Origin: Quercus robur | Taxonomy: Eukaryota; Streptophyta; Magnoliopsida; Fagales; Fagaceae | NCBI RefSeq assembly: GCF_932294415.1 | Contig: NC_065535.1 | Coordinates: forward strand, 23,524,782-23,588,781 | Direction of reading: 5' to 3' | DNA length: 64,000 bases | Shown here: positions 34,932-48,000 of the stretch, piece by piece | Position numbering within the stretch: position 1 is the first letter of the stretch | How the letters are laid out: every line of letters begins with the position of its first letter | The notes under the pieces: generated by a model | Database searches by the model: none | The model's input: only the letters and a program-made list of their open reading frames with translations | Told to the model about the DNA's origin: nothing | Program-made: the position numbers and the translations under genes

Positions 34932-35118
34932 AGGGTTTGTTTGGGATCCACTTATTTTGCTGAAACTGAAAACTTTTTACTGAAAGTATGTAAATAAAGG
35001 TAAAAATTAACTGAAATAGTTCAGTGGGACCCATAAATAGTACAAAAAAATGCAGTGGGGCCATGAATAGTGGTAAAAATAAGCTGAATAGTAAAATAAG
35101 CTAGCTTTTAAATTTGGA
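34932..35118 (+). mobile_element. MITE-like repeat, copy C
   Basis: Starts GGGTTTGTTTGGGATCC and shares CTTATTTTGCTGAAACTGAA with copy A. Adjacent copies B and C suggest insertion of one next to the other. Confidence 0.65.
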
Positions 35119-35924
35119 GTCAAATGCACATTAAAGTCAAACTTTGAAATTATTATTTAATGGCCCATATAGATTATTTTGCCCAAACTTTTGTACTAAA
35201 AAATTCTTCACAGCTCCACCGCGCACCTTGGTACGATAATTAATCCACAAGTATAAGTATTTGTGGGGTGTAGGGGGAAATGGTTGGGGTTCAAGTCTCT
35301 AAGAAGGAGTTTCATATACACATAGATTTAAATTAGGTTAGGGTAAAATTTCTATCTTGTATTAAAAAAAAAAAAAAAAAAAAAAAATCTTCACAGCTAG
35401 GCTTATGCATCATGGCCCAACGTTAATTACACTACAGGTCTACAGCTACGTAGACGCATGATCCAGACCAAATCACCAAGTAACATTCTGGTTCTCCACA
35501 TCAAACCACAAGCATTTTGTGCAATTGAGAAAGAATAGAAAGAATAATTCTAGAGACACACTTAATTGCACCTAATTTTACCACTTGTTGACTCGGGTGA
35601 TTGTAAGAGATATACTTTTTTCGTCTATCTAGACCCATCACTTTTCAGCAACCACTCACAATCACACAAATTAATAAATTGTGAAATCGAGTGTGAGAAT
35701 AGATGTGTCCATAGTCCTATTAAAAAAGAATTCTTGCATCATTTGAAGAGTGTATCCATTTAATTATATTTTTTCACAAACACAGTTTGAAAAAATATTA
35801 CATCGATGATGTTTTGGTGGAGAAATTAAGGAAGTGGATAGTTATGTTATGTTATTTATTTATTTTTATTTTTTTTAAATTTTGTTTCTATAGTAAGTTT
35901 TTCTATATTTTTTAATGGAATAGT

Positions 35925-36830
35925 GCCTTTTTTTTTTCAGCAATAGTGGGCTACATCAGGAGGACCCGCTCTCTCCTTTGCTTTCTGTGATTGTTATATA
36001 GGCTTTGAGCAAGATGTTAGCAATAGCTATGTCAAGGGGGTATTTGAATGGTTTTGACTAAAAAAAAACCCTGGGTGAAATGAATGATGGTGATTTCTCA
36101 TCTCATTCTTTGTTGACGATAATATTCTCCTTATTTGCTTCAATATGGTTTTGGGGCAAAGTATTCAATTTGAGTAAATTATCAAAAGTAAAAGTAAAAT
36201 GATCAAGCCTTCCAACTTATTTCTTGTCTAGATTTCCCTCACCTGTAGATGTGGGAAGTAAATTAGAAAAAATACAAATGGATCCTCCGAAATCTCAAGG
36301 CTTTCAAGTGAAGAGCTATTAACAAGGCATTGAGAGGAGAAGGGAATTCTTTCCCTTAGCAAACCATTGGATAAGATCTTGATTAAAGATAATTGAAGGA
36401 AGCAAAGGGGCTATTATAATGGATTGGTTATTTAGCAAAAGCCATGGATAGAGTTTTGCTTACCTTTTCCTATATTTGGTAATGGCTCTAAGTGTTGTGA
36501 TCGTTTGTTACTTGGTTTGTTTGGTGTTTGTTTGATAATGCCTTCTTCTGTGTTGGATTTGTTGTATTGTTGGAAAGGAAGCTTTGGCAAGAGAAGCAAT
36601 GAGGAGATTTGGAAAGTTGTTCCTTTGTGTTTAATGTGATGCCTCTAGTGAGAAAGAAATGCCCATTACTTTGAGGGGAAAGAGTTGCACACGATAAAGT
36701 TTAAGAGTTTTTTTTTTTTGGGAAGACTCCATAGGATAGGGGGACTGAACTTCGGCATTTCACACTTACCTACCATGACTTCCTAGAATTCCTTGATTCT
36801 TTGGGCTTCAATTAACATCTGTTTATATTT
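35925..36830 (+). pseudogene. LINE reverse-transcriptase 3' remnant
   Basis: Translation shows degenerate LINE RT motifs (DPLSPLLSVIVI, ALSKMLAIAMSRG). Farther on comes a stretch like the C-terminal part of plant LINE ORF2, with stops throughout. A 5'-truncated non-LTR element is the best reading. Confidence 0.6.
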
Positions 36831-37173
36831 TGTATTTTGTTTTGGGCTTCTCCTTTGCATAAATCCTATGTACTAGGACTGCCCCCTTTGAAAATATGAT
36901 ATTGTTATGTTGTTTTGTTCATTTCTATAAATCTCTTATTCATCTCTTATTCATCTATGTTTAGAAACACAATGTCAAACATATTATGCATTTTATGTGA
37001 CTTCTTACAAATAAATTATGAGAAAAATTGTGAGCTATATAACTTTAATTTTTTAAAATGATGAGAAAGTATCTCTCGTCGGGCCTCTCACAAGGTCATG
37101 GGTCTTATAGATGGCCTACATGGTTGTGAGAGGTCCGTTCCATGATAATTTTTGCTAAAATGATTGTCTAATC

Positions 37174-37262
37174 AATGAGCTATATCTCAACTGGTACTTC
37201 CTCCTCCTAAAATAATAAGATTATGGGTTTAAGACCCACTGTATGTGTGTAACTTATTTATT
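37174..37262 (+). mobile_element. possible SINE fragment
   Basis: Box A-like TGAGCTATATCTCAACTGG and box B-like GGGTTTAAGACCC are spaced as in tRNA-derived SINEs, followed by a T-rich tail. No target duplication was identified. Confidence 0.45.
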
Positions 37263-39069
37263 TATTTTTTTTTTTAAATTGATAGTCCAACATTTTTAAA
37301 GGATAGATGTACAAGAAAAAAAAATTATTTCAAATATTTCTTTTTCATGAGTTGTCAACATATTGTGCCTCCTGAACCAATATTATTATTTTCTTCAAAC
37401 ACTAAAAAAAATTTTAAAAAGAGATAAAAATCAAAGTAATTAATAATTCTTAAAGGTAAATATAACCACAACATTTAAAAATGGCTGAATACATAACATA
37501 GACACTTGAAAATATTAATGTCAATATCTATACTCTATATATAAAAAAAAAGGAGAGTTGAACTGCTTGTGTTTGGCAAAACGACAATAGAAAGCTTAAA
37601 ACGGTAGAAGCAAGTGCAGATAGATAGATTTACGCTTTTATCCTTAAAAGCCATAAATTTGAAGAGTTAAAGAGCACGACCATTTGGTCTTTTCATTTTA
37701 ATTCTTTGTTTTTTCATATTACTAAAGGAATTGTAACTACATTCTTACCCTTAAGGATATGAAAGGAAAAACGACTATGACATAAAGAGCTGAAGGGCCT
37801 TTTTGTCTTTTTAATTTTTATACTCATCTCTAGCCGCTTCAAAATAGAAGGCAGGAGAGAGAAATATCAAAGAAATAAAATCCGAAGAGGTAGAGAAGAG
37901 CAGAAAATCTGGATTTTTCTCACGAGTAGAACTAAAATCAAAGCTTGGGAAAGAAAGTGAAGGAAAGGAGAAAGATTTTTTCAGCTATTCAAGCAGCATC
38001 ATGTACATGTTAGTCTTTCAAACCGATTTTTCTTAATGTATTTAATATATTTATATATATTTTTATTCATTATTTATGTACTATTTTGAGTGAAAGTGCA
38101 ATTTTAGGGCTTTGATTTTGTAGATTGATTCATAAGTGCATGGGTTTGTGTTTGTATTTGTTTCCTCTACTTTTTATCAGGTATGGTGGTTGAATTTTCA
38201 ATTTTTGTGGAAGCGAGATTAGTTTCAACCACTGTTGTTTGTTGATCGGTTAAGTTTTCTTTTTAATTTTAAAAAATTATTTGTTGTTAATTTTTTCATT
38301 AGGGTTTTGTTTACATTTGTATCGTCTGCTAAGCTATTTTTTTCGTATTTGTGAGAGAGAGAATTTGGTTCCAAAGGATCAAAAGGCTTGGGTATCTTCT
38401 TCTGACGACAATTCAATATTTTTTTGTTGTTGAAGCTCTCATCCTTTGCTTTTTGCCTTTTCAAGTTTAATTCAAAGAAGCTGAATGATTGCATTGCATA
38501 TCAGACTATCATTTTAATATTCCTTAATTACACTATTTTCCTCATCAATAGACAGAAAGAAGCCTTACATTCGCACAAAATATGTATGAAGTGAATGGCT
38601 TGTTTTCCCTTCAATTGGTTTATATGGCTGCTTAGTGGACATTTTTTTCATGTGCAGGTTTCTATGCATGTGATCTTTCACAACAAAGTATGAAAGAAGC
38701 ATTGGGGGAAGCTTGGAAGCTAAAGTAGAATGGTTTTTCTGATTATTTTGAGCTAACAAAGATACATGATTTCTATAGGCTACTATATATACATCAATAT
38801 GAACTTTGTATGCAACTATGCAAGATATAACAGAATGTAATGTGCATAGGATTTTGATCATGAAGGTTATGAATTACTTGGTGAAAATTATTTTTGTATT
38901 CAGCACTGATGTGAAGTTGTTTTGTCGTGATTATTACTTCGACCTTATGAATTAATTAAGGATATTGTGCACCTAAATAATTACTTTGATAGGTAAAAAA
39001 AATTAAACTTAATTATTATTCTAATAATGACTTAATTTTAACAATTCTAATCCTATCATAAAATATTTA

Positions 39070-40701
39070 GGGTAAACTACATGTTTGATCCCTATCCTTT
39101 ACAATATATTTCAATTTGGTCCTTAATCTTTTAATTGTGTCAATTTGGTCCCTAACCTTTCAATGTCGTGTCAATTTAGTCTCTCTTGTTATATCTTGAA
39201 TGAAAATTGATGACATGTCAAATGGCCAAAATAAAATTTTATTATATTGTCACATCAATAAGAGCTAATTTTTTATTTTGACCATTAGACGTGTATGAGA
39301 GTGCTTTTTCTACAACACTAAGGCCCAAGGATCTTGGGCCGAATAGTTGTAGTTTGGTGGACCAGGCTTTGATTCACCGTAGCTAAAGGGTTGTTTAAGA
39401 ATCAAGTGGTGCACATGGCATGCTTCTTACAATACATATAAACTAACAAACAAGGATATTTGTATTAAACAACAAATCAAAACAGCAAAGTAATGCAGAG
39501 AACAAAATAATAAAGCACAAAGTAACGGTTAGGGATCCTCAAATCAGTAGAGAATATTTCATTGAATTTTCTTTATTATGATTACAGTACGCTCACTAAG
39601 ACATGATACAAGGTTCAAACAAACTCAAAAGTTACAGTCTTAGATGGTTATTCTAACCTTTAAGACTTGCAAAGTTTGATTCTTTTTTAATTCGAGTATG
39701 TGCTATAGTGGCTTTCTCTAAGATACCGGGAAGTAGTTTTACTAATTTTCTCTGAGTTTTTCTTCTCGACGAAATTTTATCAATGATTCTCCCGTTCCAA
39801 ATTTCTCTACCTTTCTTCGCAATCCTTTCCCCCTTTTTATCGTGTTATTGTGGAGTCCCAGGGGAACTATTGATTCTCCTGTTTTGCCCTCTTGGTACCA
39901 AAGTATGTATTGTGCCCATCGCCCAGTAGGTTCAGTTTCCCTGTTCTTCATCCTTTCCTTCATTTTAGTTTTATTTCTTTGAAAATCCATGGTTGACTAC
40001 CTATTTCGGAATATGCTGAGGTCACGCTCGATCCAACTTTTGGCAGTCCTTCTTCTTTATCTTTTTTCTCAAACGGGCGGAATCCCACTCTGCCGATTTG
40101 AAAGTTTTCCGCTGCTACTCCCTTTTTTATATTTCTTCATTCTGGTTCCCCGAAGCGCTACATACTTGCGCTATGAAAGGTCGCTGATTCTTTCCTCTTT
40201 TTCTTGCGGGGTCGTTTGTCGTTTGAGAAGGACGTGGCCTCTCCTCTATTTCTTGTGTTTCTTTTTGTCTTTTTTTTTTGAACTGTCCTAATCTTTTCTT
40301 GATTGTGCTTACACGCCTGGGGGATCCCAAGCCTTTTGGCAGTCTCTAAGCATCCCGACTCAGCTTTCTTCTTCAATCCTCTGATATGGGCTTCTTCTTC
40401 TTTTCTTATAAGCTTCTGGGCTTCCCCTTTTTTTTTCTTCTTGATGTTTTTTTGGGCTTCAAGCCTCTTACGCTTACCATTTCTTCTCTTTTTCGTGGCC
40501 CCTTGCGCTTATTTCTTTGGGCTTGGGTATTGTGACTTTTTAGACCTCAACAACGTGTCATCAATTTTCATCCAAAAATTAACAGTAAGGACTAAATTAA
40601 CACGGTACTGAAATGTTAAGGACCAAATTGACACAATTAAAAGGTTAGGGACCAAATTGAAATATGACATATAGGATAGGGACCAAATGCACAGTTTAGC
40701 C
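39070..40701. mobile_element. Mutator-like MITE with long inverted repeats, split by a solo LTR
   Basis: The 9-bp target duplication AAATATTTA (39061-39069 and 40702-40710) flanks inverted repeats of about 160 bp (GGGTAAACTACATG at the left; GGCTAAACTGTGCA read from the right). A direct phrase CAATTTGGTCCYTAA recurs within each arm. The arms extend inward to a shared GATGAAAATTGATGACA. Removing the nested LTR leaves about 370 bp, almost all inverted repeat. Long TIRs and a 9-bp duplication fit Mutator. Confidence 0.85.
39294..40552 (-). mobile_element. solo LTR nested in the Mutator-like element
   Basis: On the minus strand it runs from TGTTGAGGTCTAAAAAG (40552) to CTCTCATA (39294), flanked by the 5-bp duplication ACGTG (39289-39293 and 40553-40557). 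The end is TA where CA is expected, a one-base change. It contains a minus-strand TATA-like box (about 40124-40140) and an AATAAAG signal near 39570. No internal retrotransposon region remains. Confidence 0.65.
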
Positions 40702-41534
40702 AAATATTTATTTGTAGTTACAAAGTGTTTTCCACGTGCCTCGCACGTGCAACAAAACTAATAATCATAATCACTAAATTAGGGAGGAAAACAAAAAGTT
40801 GCGAAGAGATGTTCATTTAAAAATAAAAAATAAAGGTGCAAAAAGATGGAGGAGAAATTACTTAGATTGGAAAAGAGATATTTCTATTAGTGACTAGGTA
40901 TTAAACTGGGATATTATTGCCAGTTTTTTCCAACCAAAGAAAAAAAAAACCTTTGCTGAAGCATATACCCCATCTTTTTAAAGGAAACCATTTTTCCGCA
41001 AAAGTGATGTCTTGTGGGATCTAGATGTCCATAAGCAACATAGGATGATGGGAATGCCTAGGATCCCCAATCCTAAAAAATGACCCAAAATCAAATGTCG
41101 TTAAAATTTTCTATTGTTCCACTTCCTCTAACAGTATACTGGATAAATAAAGGAACACATTGATAGCTAGCCTTCAAAAGCACAATCAGTTAATTGACTA
41201 ATCAATCATCAATCCATATATATAAAAGTAGAAAGCTCATGTTGGAGAGCATAAGATTGTGCCATGTAATGCATTCCTTGAAGTTTTCTTTTATTTAGGC
41301 TTCTACTTCAACAAATTTTACATTTATATCAAATTATTAGTTTATTGAATTAGCTAATAGAGTAAATGCATATATTAATTATCTATAATTGTGCATTAAT
41401 TTTTTATATTAAATGAATTTAATTAATATTAAATAAATTTATATGATTATTTTTATAAACTCTATATAAGAAATAATTTTTAGTTGGAATAATAATATTA
41501 GATTTACAATATGACATTCTTTCTTATGTTTAGT

Positions 41535-41632
41535 TGCTTTAGCAACAATTGACACAAAAACCATTAAAATTTTTTTAATTGACACAAAAACCATTAAATT
41601 TTTTTTTTTGTGAATTTACCAAAATTAATCTC

Positions 41633-41680
<48 letters not shown>

Positions 41681-42024
41681 GCTTTAGCAACAATTGACAC
41701 AAAAACCATTAAAATTTTTTTAATTGACACAAAAACCATTAAATTTTTTTTTTTGTGAATTTACCAAAATTAATCTCTGTGTGTGTGTGTGTGTGTGTGT
41801 GTTGCTTTAGCAACAATTGACACAAAAACCATTAAAATTTTTTTAATTGACACAAAAACCATTAAATTTTTTTTTTTGTGAATTTACCAAAATTAATCTC
41901 TGTGTGTGTGTGTGTGTGTGTGTGTGTTGCTTTAGCAACAATTGACACAAAAACCATTAAAATTTTTTTAATTGACACAAAAACCATTAAAATTTTTTTT
42001 TTTTGTGAATTTACCAAAATTAAT

Positions 42025-42065
<41 letters not shown>

Positions 42066-42158
42066 ACATTCTTTCTTATGTTTAGTTGCTTTGGCAGCAA
42101 TTGACACAAAAACCATTAAATTTTTTTTTTTTTTTTTTTGTGAATTTACCAAAATTAA

Positions 42159-42192
<34 letters not shown>

Positions 42193-42204
42193 GGGGGGGG
42201 GGGG
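41535..42204 (+). repeat. compound tandem repeat with (GT)n blocks
   Basis: Five copies of a unit of about 125-150 bp. Each holds GCTTTAGCAACAATTGACAC (the last with two changes), one or two copies of ATTGACACAAAAACCATTAAA, an A/T-rich bridge TGTGAATTTACCAAAATTAA, then a (GT)n run of variable length. The last run ends in 14 G at about 42190. Length differences lie mainly in the (GT)n blocks. Confidence 0.92.
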
Positions 42205-42396
42205 AACTAACATTTTATTCTATGTAATTAGAAAGATAACTAATAGAATGAATATGTTTATTTTGTTATATTAATTATTTTAAGCATAATAAAATTTTAA
42301 TATCATTTTTCTAAAATTTATATGAGAAACAAATTTTTTTTTTTTTTAATGTGTGGAACAATTTATTTGAAATATGGTATTCTTACTTAAATTTAG

Positions 42397-42605
42397 GGTC
42401 CATTTGAGAACAGTTTATTTAGCTAAAGCTAAAAATTTTTTGCTGAAATTGTAAAAAAAAAGAGTTGAAAAATAAGCTGAATAGTACAATAAGATCCACG
42501 AATAGTATAAAAAAGTACAATGAGACCCATGAATAATAGCAAAAATAAGTTAAAATTGCAAATAAGCTGAAAATTTCAGCCCATCCCAAATGAATACTTA
42601 GTTGT
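42397..42605 (+). mobile_element. MITE-like repeat, copy D
   Basis: Same family as 30062-30262: starts GGGTCCATTTGAGAACAG, with AATAAGCTGAATAGTACAAT and GAGACCCATGAATAATAG inside and CCCAAATGAATAC at the end. Confidence 0.6.
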
Positions 42606-43111
42606 TTTTGCAACAATTGAAACAATGTCCAACAATAAAATAAAATAAAATAACTTCAATAATACAAAATCAAGAAGGTAAAAAAAAATAATTGAAGGAT
42701 ATTTGCATTTTTTAGTAGGCATGAAACATGCCTATCTATATTGGCCACTATATTATACAATTTTCAATTTGTAAACACACACACACATATATATATAGTA
42801 TGATCAAATCATTACACTATTCTTAGTGTCTTTCTATTTTGTCTATAAAATAACTAAAGATTACCCCTTTTTTTTATAAGGAATTTAATTTTTTTTATAC
42901 ATCAATAGTTGAGGGTGGGGATCTGAATCTTAAATGTCTCTATTGAAAATTGAAGTGCCAACCAGTTAACCTAAATCTTATTGAAATATTAGAAAAAACT
43001 AATAATAAATTGCGATGTGCAGTAACTCAACTAATTCCAAATAAAGAAAAAGCAAAAAACCATCCTAACTAGTGGTAGTGGCACAATGAAATAAGAGATG
43101 TTCAACCAACC

Positions 43112-44275
43112 CTAACACATATATAGCATCAATTCACAAGAATCATATTCCTTTAATGAGATTATCCATATGAAAAATCTTTCTGAATGCACGTCCAAGC
43201 AGCAAAAAAAGCGACTAGGGACTTTGCTCCAATTATTTCCAAGGGAATAACAATTGATTAGATATTTCAAAGCCTCAAAAAAAAAAAAAAAAAAAAAAAA
43301 ACAAACAAACAAACAAACTAACAAACAAACAAAACAAAACAAAACAAAACAAACAAACAAACAAACAAACAAACAAACAAACAAACATCAAGTTTTCCAT
43401 CACACCTAATCTGCCAAATCAACCAATCCTCCTGTAGTCCCTTTAGGTGATTAAAATGTAATTGAGCCAACAAAGTATCTAATGGTTCCCAATCCTGAAA
43501 AGCACCAGTAAAATTGAGATTTAGATTCAAGGAACAAAACCCTCCTATCTTCAGATACATCCAAATAAGAATGAACAAAAACATCTCTATCCTTTGCAAT
43601 TAGAAAATAAATCCCAGGTAAAGATCCTTTAAAGGAGTACCCTTACAAATTTGCAAGGTAAAACAAATTTATGTTCCATTGCTGCATCAATTATTCACCA
43701 AAAAGAACTTCACAACAGACATGCAAAAGGAAATTAATTTCTTCCATTTTTCACCAAAATAAATCTTCCAATTAAATAAATTTAACAATCACAATTTACA
43801 CGATGTGTAGCCTTTTGAACATCCAACTTGCAAATAACTCCTATAAAAAAGTTCTGCTTCTAGAATTTAGAAATTCATTAGCCACTAGAAATGGAGTCCA
43901 AAATCTGTCTGCCTCCAACATATGCATTTCGCAACTCCTCAATAATCCTCCAACATACTTTTAAGTCTATTAGTTTAAACCTTAGCCAGCATATTATACC
44001 CACTTCCAATCAAATTGCTACAGACCTCTTGAGATTTAAGTAATGAGAAACATTCAAAGACAACCCAAACTTACACCTCTTTGTGTCCACTACACTTCAA
44101 CAGTGCTGGAAAAAGGCTATTGTGAAACCATCTGGCTTTTCACTATTCATATCCCTAAGTGCCCCTAACATCTCTTTCCTTATCAAAGGCTCTTTCCAAC
44201 CACGCAAAATACTCCTCATCAATTGGTGGAAAATGCCCATCCACCTTTGGTCTCCAATCAACAAATTCATTTGAA
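43112..44275 (-). pseudogene. degenerate LINE ORF2 fragment
   Basis: Minus-strand reading gives a stretch like the linker before RT (DWRPKVDGHFPPIDEEY, about 44210-44260) and, at lower coordinates, a zf-RVT-like part (EDWLIWQIRCDGK near 43400-43440; a degenerate FPWK core and CIQKDFS near 43150-43250). It is interrupted by a microsatellite and stops. The RT core is not recognisable. Confidence 0.5.
43277..43386. repeat. A-run and (CAAA)n/(CAAAA)n tract
   Basis: About 24 A followed by CAAA and CAAAA repeats. It creates the Cys-Leu-Phe-Val runs of the minus-strand frames here. It interrupts the LINE remnant. Confidence 0.92.
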
Positions 44276-45061
44276 TAGATACCCACTAGTTTTTTTTGTT
44301 TTTTTTTTTTTTTCAGATTTAATTATGAATCTAAAACTTCAATTTTTTTTCCCTAACAGTATATTATATATATTCAAGAGAAGTGTACCATTTTCTATTT
44401 ATTTTTGAGTTCACAGCATTGGCGTTTGCGAACACTTGCCAACCAAAGCTATTATTGCTAGAGAAGCTTTTGCTACTTCTAGAGTTCTCATATGTCTGTA
44501 TGTAATGAAATACTTCACATGCTTGAAATATTTGTGGAAGCAACAAGAAAAACTCCAGCAATAATAACTCTCCTCAACCATTCACCGTAAGGCACATACA
44601 AATCAAAAAATGATTAAATGTGATATCAACCAGGCAGCAGGAGTATCCTTCAAATTTTCAAGTAAATGTTCTACAATATCTTAGGAACCAAAGGACATCC
44701 AATGACCTCTGAGGTAAAGTCAGCCTACAGGTTTAAATGAAAATACTGTTTTATATATATATACAAGTAAAACTAATGTTTTTTATTGTTAAATAATTGT
44801 CTTCAATGAAACTAGGAGTTAGTCCTAAGAAAGACAAGAAGGGAAGATGTATAATACATAAGAGAACCATCCACTCTCGAGTCTCCATCAGAAAGAGTGC
44901 CATGATCTGTGACAGCCCTATGCTAACCGGATTAGATTTTCTAATAATCTCACCCCAAAACAAGAAAGGACAATCTCACACATACATACATATGCATATA
45001 TTCTATCAGATGTTAATACAGATAAAATCTTATTACATGCTTCTACAGTCTTTTAACAAGA

Positions 45062-48000
45062 CTATACAGTTTCAGGAACAGACCGTTGATAAGGAGGGTG
45101 CTGGTCAGGAACTCCATCTTCAGCTCGTTTGTCTTCAAACCATTTCACAACTCTTTTGCGGGGTAGGTTTGTCACATGCACAACACTGCTAATCATCGCA
45201 TTCTGCATAATTGTTTAACTTACAGAGTGTAAGAACATAAAATTTTAGTTCGTTTGAGGAGTAAATCACACTAATCAAGCTCTTCTGAAGAAATCAATAT
45301 CATAGTATCCAAAATAAGATAGTCATGCATGTCGACCCCTAGAAAGGTCAGAAAACATAAACATTGGACAATACAAGCAGGAAACACAATTGTAGAAAAA
45401 ATTTGAAGGTATACTTAATGTATAATGATTGTCAGCATATACTTAAGGTATAAGTGTGATTATTAATTGTCAACATACTTCGTGTATAAGGAGTTTTAAA
45501 TTTTGGGTGTTTTAACATGACATACCAGGTCAACAATCAACATACTTCATGTATAAGGAGTTTTAAATTTTGGGAGTTTTCACATGACATAGCAGGTATA
45601 CACATCTGTGATTATCTAGAGATTAGGCCAAACGCCTAAAGTTTGAACCTCAGAAAGTTAGAACACTCGTCTAACTTTATATTGGCCTACCAGCATATTT
45701 GAAGAATGACTAAACAACCTTGAATTTATCAGTATTATTTTTTATTGGTAAGTTGCACACGTACTTAGTGGGTCTTGAATCTATGATGTCACCCTTCACC
45801 ACATTCTTATGGGGGAAGATGCGACATTTGAACTAGCCACTTTGGCAACAACCTTGAAATTATTTTAGTGGACCTAAATTTAAAAGTAAACAAACAAAAA
45901 TTCATTTAAAATTTATTTTGCTTAAAGTTGAGTCTAGGAAATTTGAAATAATTAATGATATCAACATGCATTTATTGAATATTTTCACAGCTGACACATG
46001 AGCATCAAGAGACATTTTCAATTAAAAATTGACCACCACAGTATATCAAATCAGTTGATTCATCCTTTTCGTTCAGTTAATAATAAATATCTGTTCTTAT
46101 TGGTTATGAATAGCAAAATTCTCCCAACTGCAACTTGCAATATTGACGCAAAAGGAACCAAAAAAAAAAAATACTTACAGTGGGACGCTTTGTTCTACCA
46201 TAAACTCTCTCAAGGGTTTCAACTTGCACTTTTTTCAGTCTCTTTTGAGCAGACCATTTATGTTGCATAACATGAACAGGTGCTTGCAGCTTGGTCCCAG
46301 ATTCTTCAGTATGCACACTTGGTTCACTATGAGTAGTTTCCATGGGTTTGGGTTCAGGCACCGATAATGATATGGTTGGTGCAGGTTCATCAGGTAAAGC
46401 AGCACTCATCATTAGAAGATTTGGAGGGGGGTCACGAAGCAATTCAAGAACAACAGCCCTATCAAGACAAAGCTCGGCTGCAAGATTTTTGATCTGCGAA
46501 ATGGGAAAATTTAGAGATTCAAAACAAGAAAGCTTAGTTACAGGGACTTAATTGTCATAAATATATATAAGAAACCACATAACAAGCACAGACTAAGACG
46601 TATCTATCATGCTGAACATGCATGTCAAAGAGAATTCAGCTTCAAGGCTTTCCACTTTTTTCCCCAGTTGAACACTTGAGCAATACCTTCATGCAAAATA
46701 TGACCAATTTTTTTTATTATAACTACAGACCAATTAATAGCTTCTAAAATGATTGAATATGAACAAAACTAATGCTGAAAAAAACTAGGGTTCATTAAGA
46801 TAGCCCATTCTAGCAAAAAACAATTCGGTGCAAATTTTCTTGCCTTTTTCTATAAAATTATTAGACATGCAGTAAACTCAACTTGCTTGCCATACAATAT
46901 TGTCACGATTGCCTGAAATATATGAGCATAGCCAGACAAATTTCACTGTCCATGCACCTCACTAACTCAGCCAAAAGGAAATTGGAAAAGAGTACAAGAT
47001 ATATTGAGAAAAGCCCAAGGTCAATAACAGGCCACTTAAGCAGTTTCCATTTGACATGATAAATCTTAAAACAAACATATCTCTTTATTCAAAATTAAAA
47101 ACTAGGCATACTTGGGTAGAGATATAGATAGCTTGATTGCATATGCATCAACCATACATCTAGACACAACAGCAAATGAAAAAGTCCTTCCAGCTGCTAA
47201 AAGGTTAACATTTTGCAAAATATTCCAGATAATAACATGAATGACATCATTAAGCCTATCTTTGAAAGAACCACATTTCTTTGAATAACATAGATCAAAC
47301 TTCACATACGTACACTAGTTTTACGTCGGCCAACTTTTAGAGCTGATGCCAATCTTCGAAGTTGCCAATTTCTAAGCTTCACTGGCCTTTCTTCTTCTTT
47401 TTCTTCTTCTTCTTCTTCTTCTTCCTCTTCAGCAATATTCCCACTTTCAGTATCATCAGCAGATGAGTCGGACATCGGTATATCATCATCTCCTAGTGCC
47501 TCTGCTAACTCTTGTACAAGCATAGCAAGGTCTTCTTCACTAATTTCTTCATCCCCATCATCTAGGGATGGGTCTTCATTTTTCAGATCTTCTTCCAGTT
47601 GACTAAAGAGTGCCTCAAAGGCATCCTCATCTATATCATCCTCCTTCGCAGGTTCCTTATGACGCAAACTTTTCTGGGCCAAAAAGTTATTGCATTAGAA
47701 TAATACATTATACACCATAACAATTGCAAATTTCCGAAACAATGATGATAGCTTATGCTGAATTTAATTGGTTAAACAACTAGACCCATGGGAATAAGAA
47801 ATTTGTGCCGTGCACACTTGAGTGTTAACCCAATATTAACCAAATTAGTTAATAAAGAACCAAAATAGACTTGGAAAGCAACAACCTTAATAAGTCCCTG
47901 TTTGCTAACACAAGTACTATTTTTTTTTTTCACCCTAAAGCTAAAGAGTAGCAGAAATTTAACATGATACCAACCTCAACCATTTACAAGTTACCAAGAA

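Larger units (their letters stand above)
32707..37526. other. AT-rich intergenic region with old repeats
   Basis: No host gene recognised. The supported contents are listed separately: a possible viral scrap, two MITE copies, a LINE 3' end and a possible SINE. The remainder is A/T-rich with homopolymers. Confidence 0.65.
37527..40761 (+). mobile_element. non-autonomous Helitron containing nested elements
   Basis: The 5' end TCTATACTCTATATATAAAA follows a host A at 37526. The 3' end has a perfect 7-bp hairpin CACGTGC-CTC-GCACGTG (40733-40749), then eight bases and CTAA (40758-40761), then a host T. Insertion between A and T, a 5' TC, a terminal hairpin and a 3' CTRR are the Helitron signature. 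No Rep/helicase is encoded. A Mutator-like element occupies 39070-40701; without it the Helitron is about 1.6 kb. Confidence 0.85.
40762..45061. other. intergenic region with satellite and LINE remnant
   Basis: No host gene recognised. The listed features are a compound GT-rich satellite, one MITE copy, a LINE remnant and a (CAAA)n tract. A possible minus-strand tRNA-derived SINE lies at about 42895-42990 (box B-like TTCAGATCCCC), not firmly bounded. Confidence 0.65.

Noticed and set aside
39742..40611. Overlapping open frames on both strands (82-102 codons)
   Set aside because: They lie inside the solo LTR and Mutator arms, are low-complexity, and lack domains.
41862..42210. Frames rich in Val-Cys or Thr-His runs
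   Set aside because: Translation of (GT)n/(CA)n microsatellite.
43112..43599. Frames with Cys-Leu-Phe-Val runs
   Set aside because: Translation of the (CAAA)n tract; only the flanking LINE motifs are meaningful.
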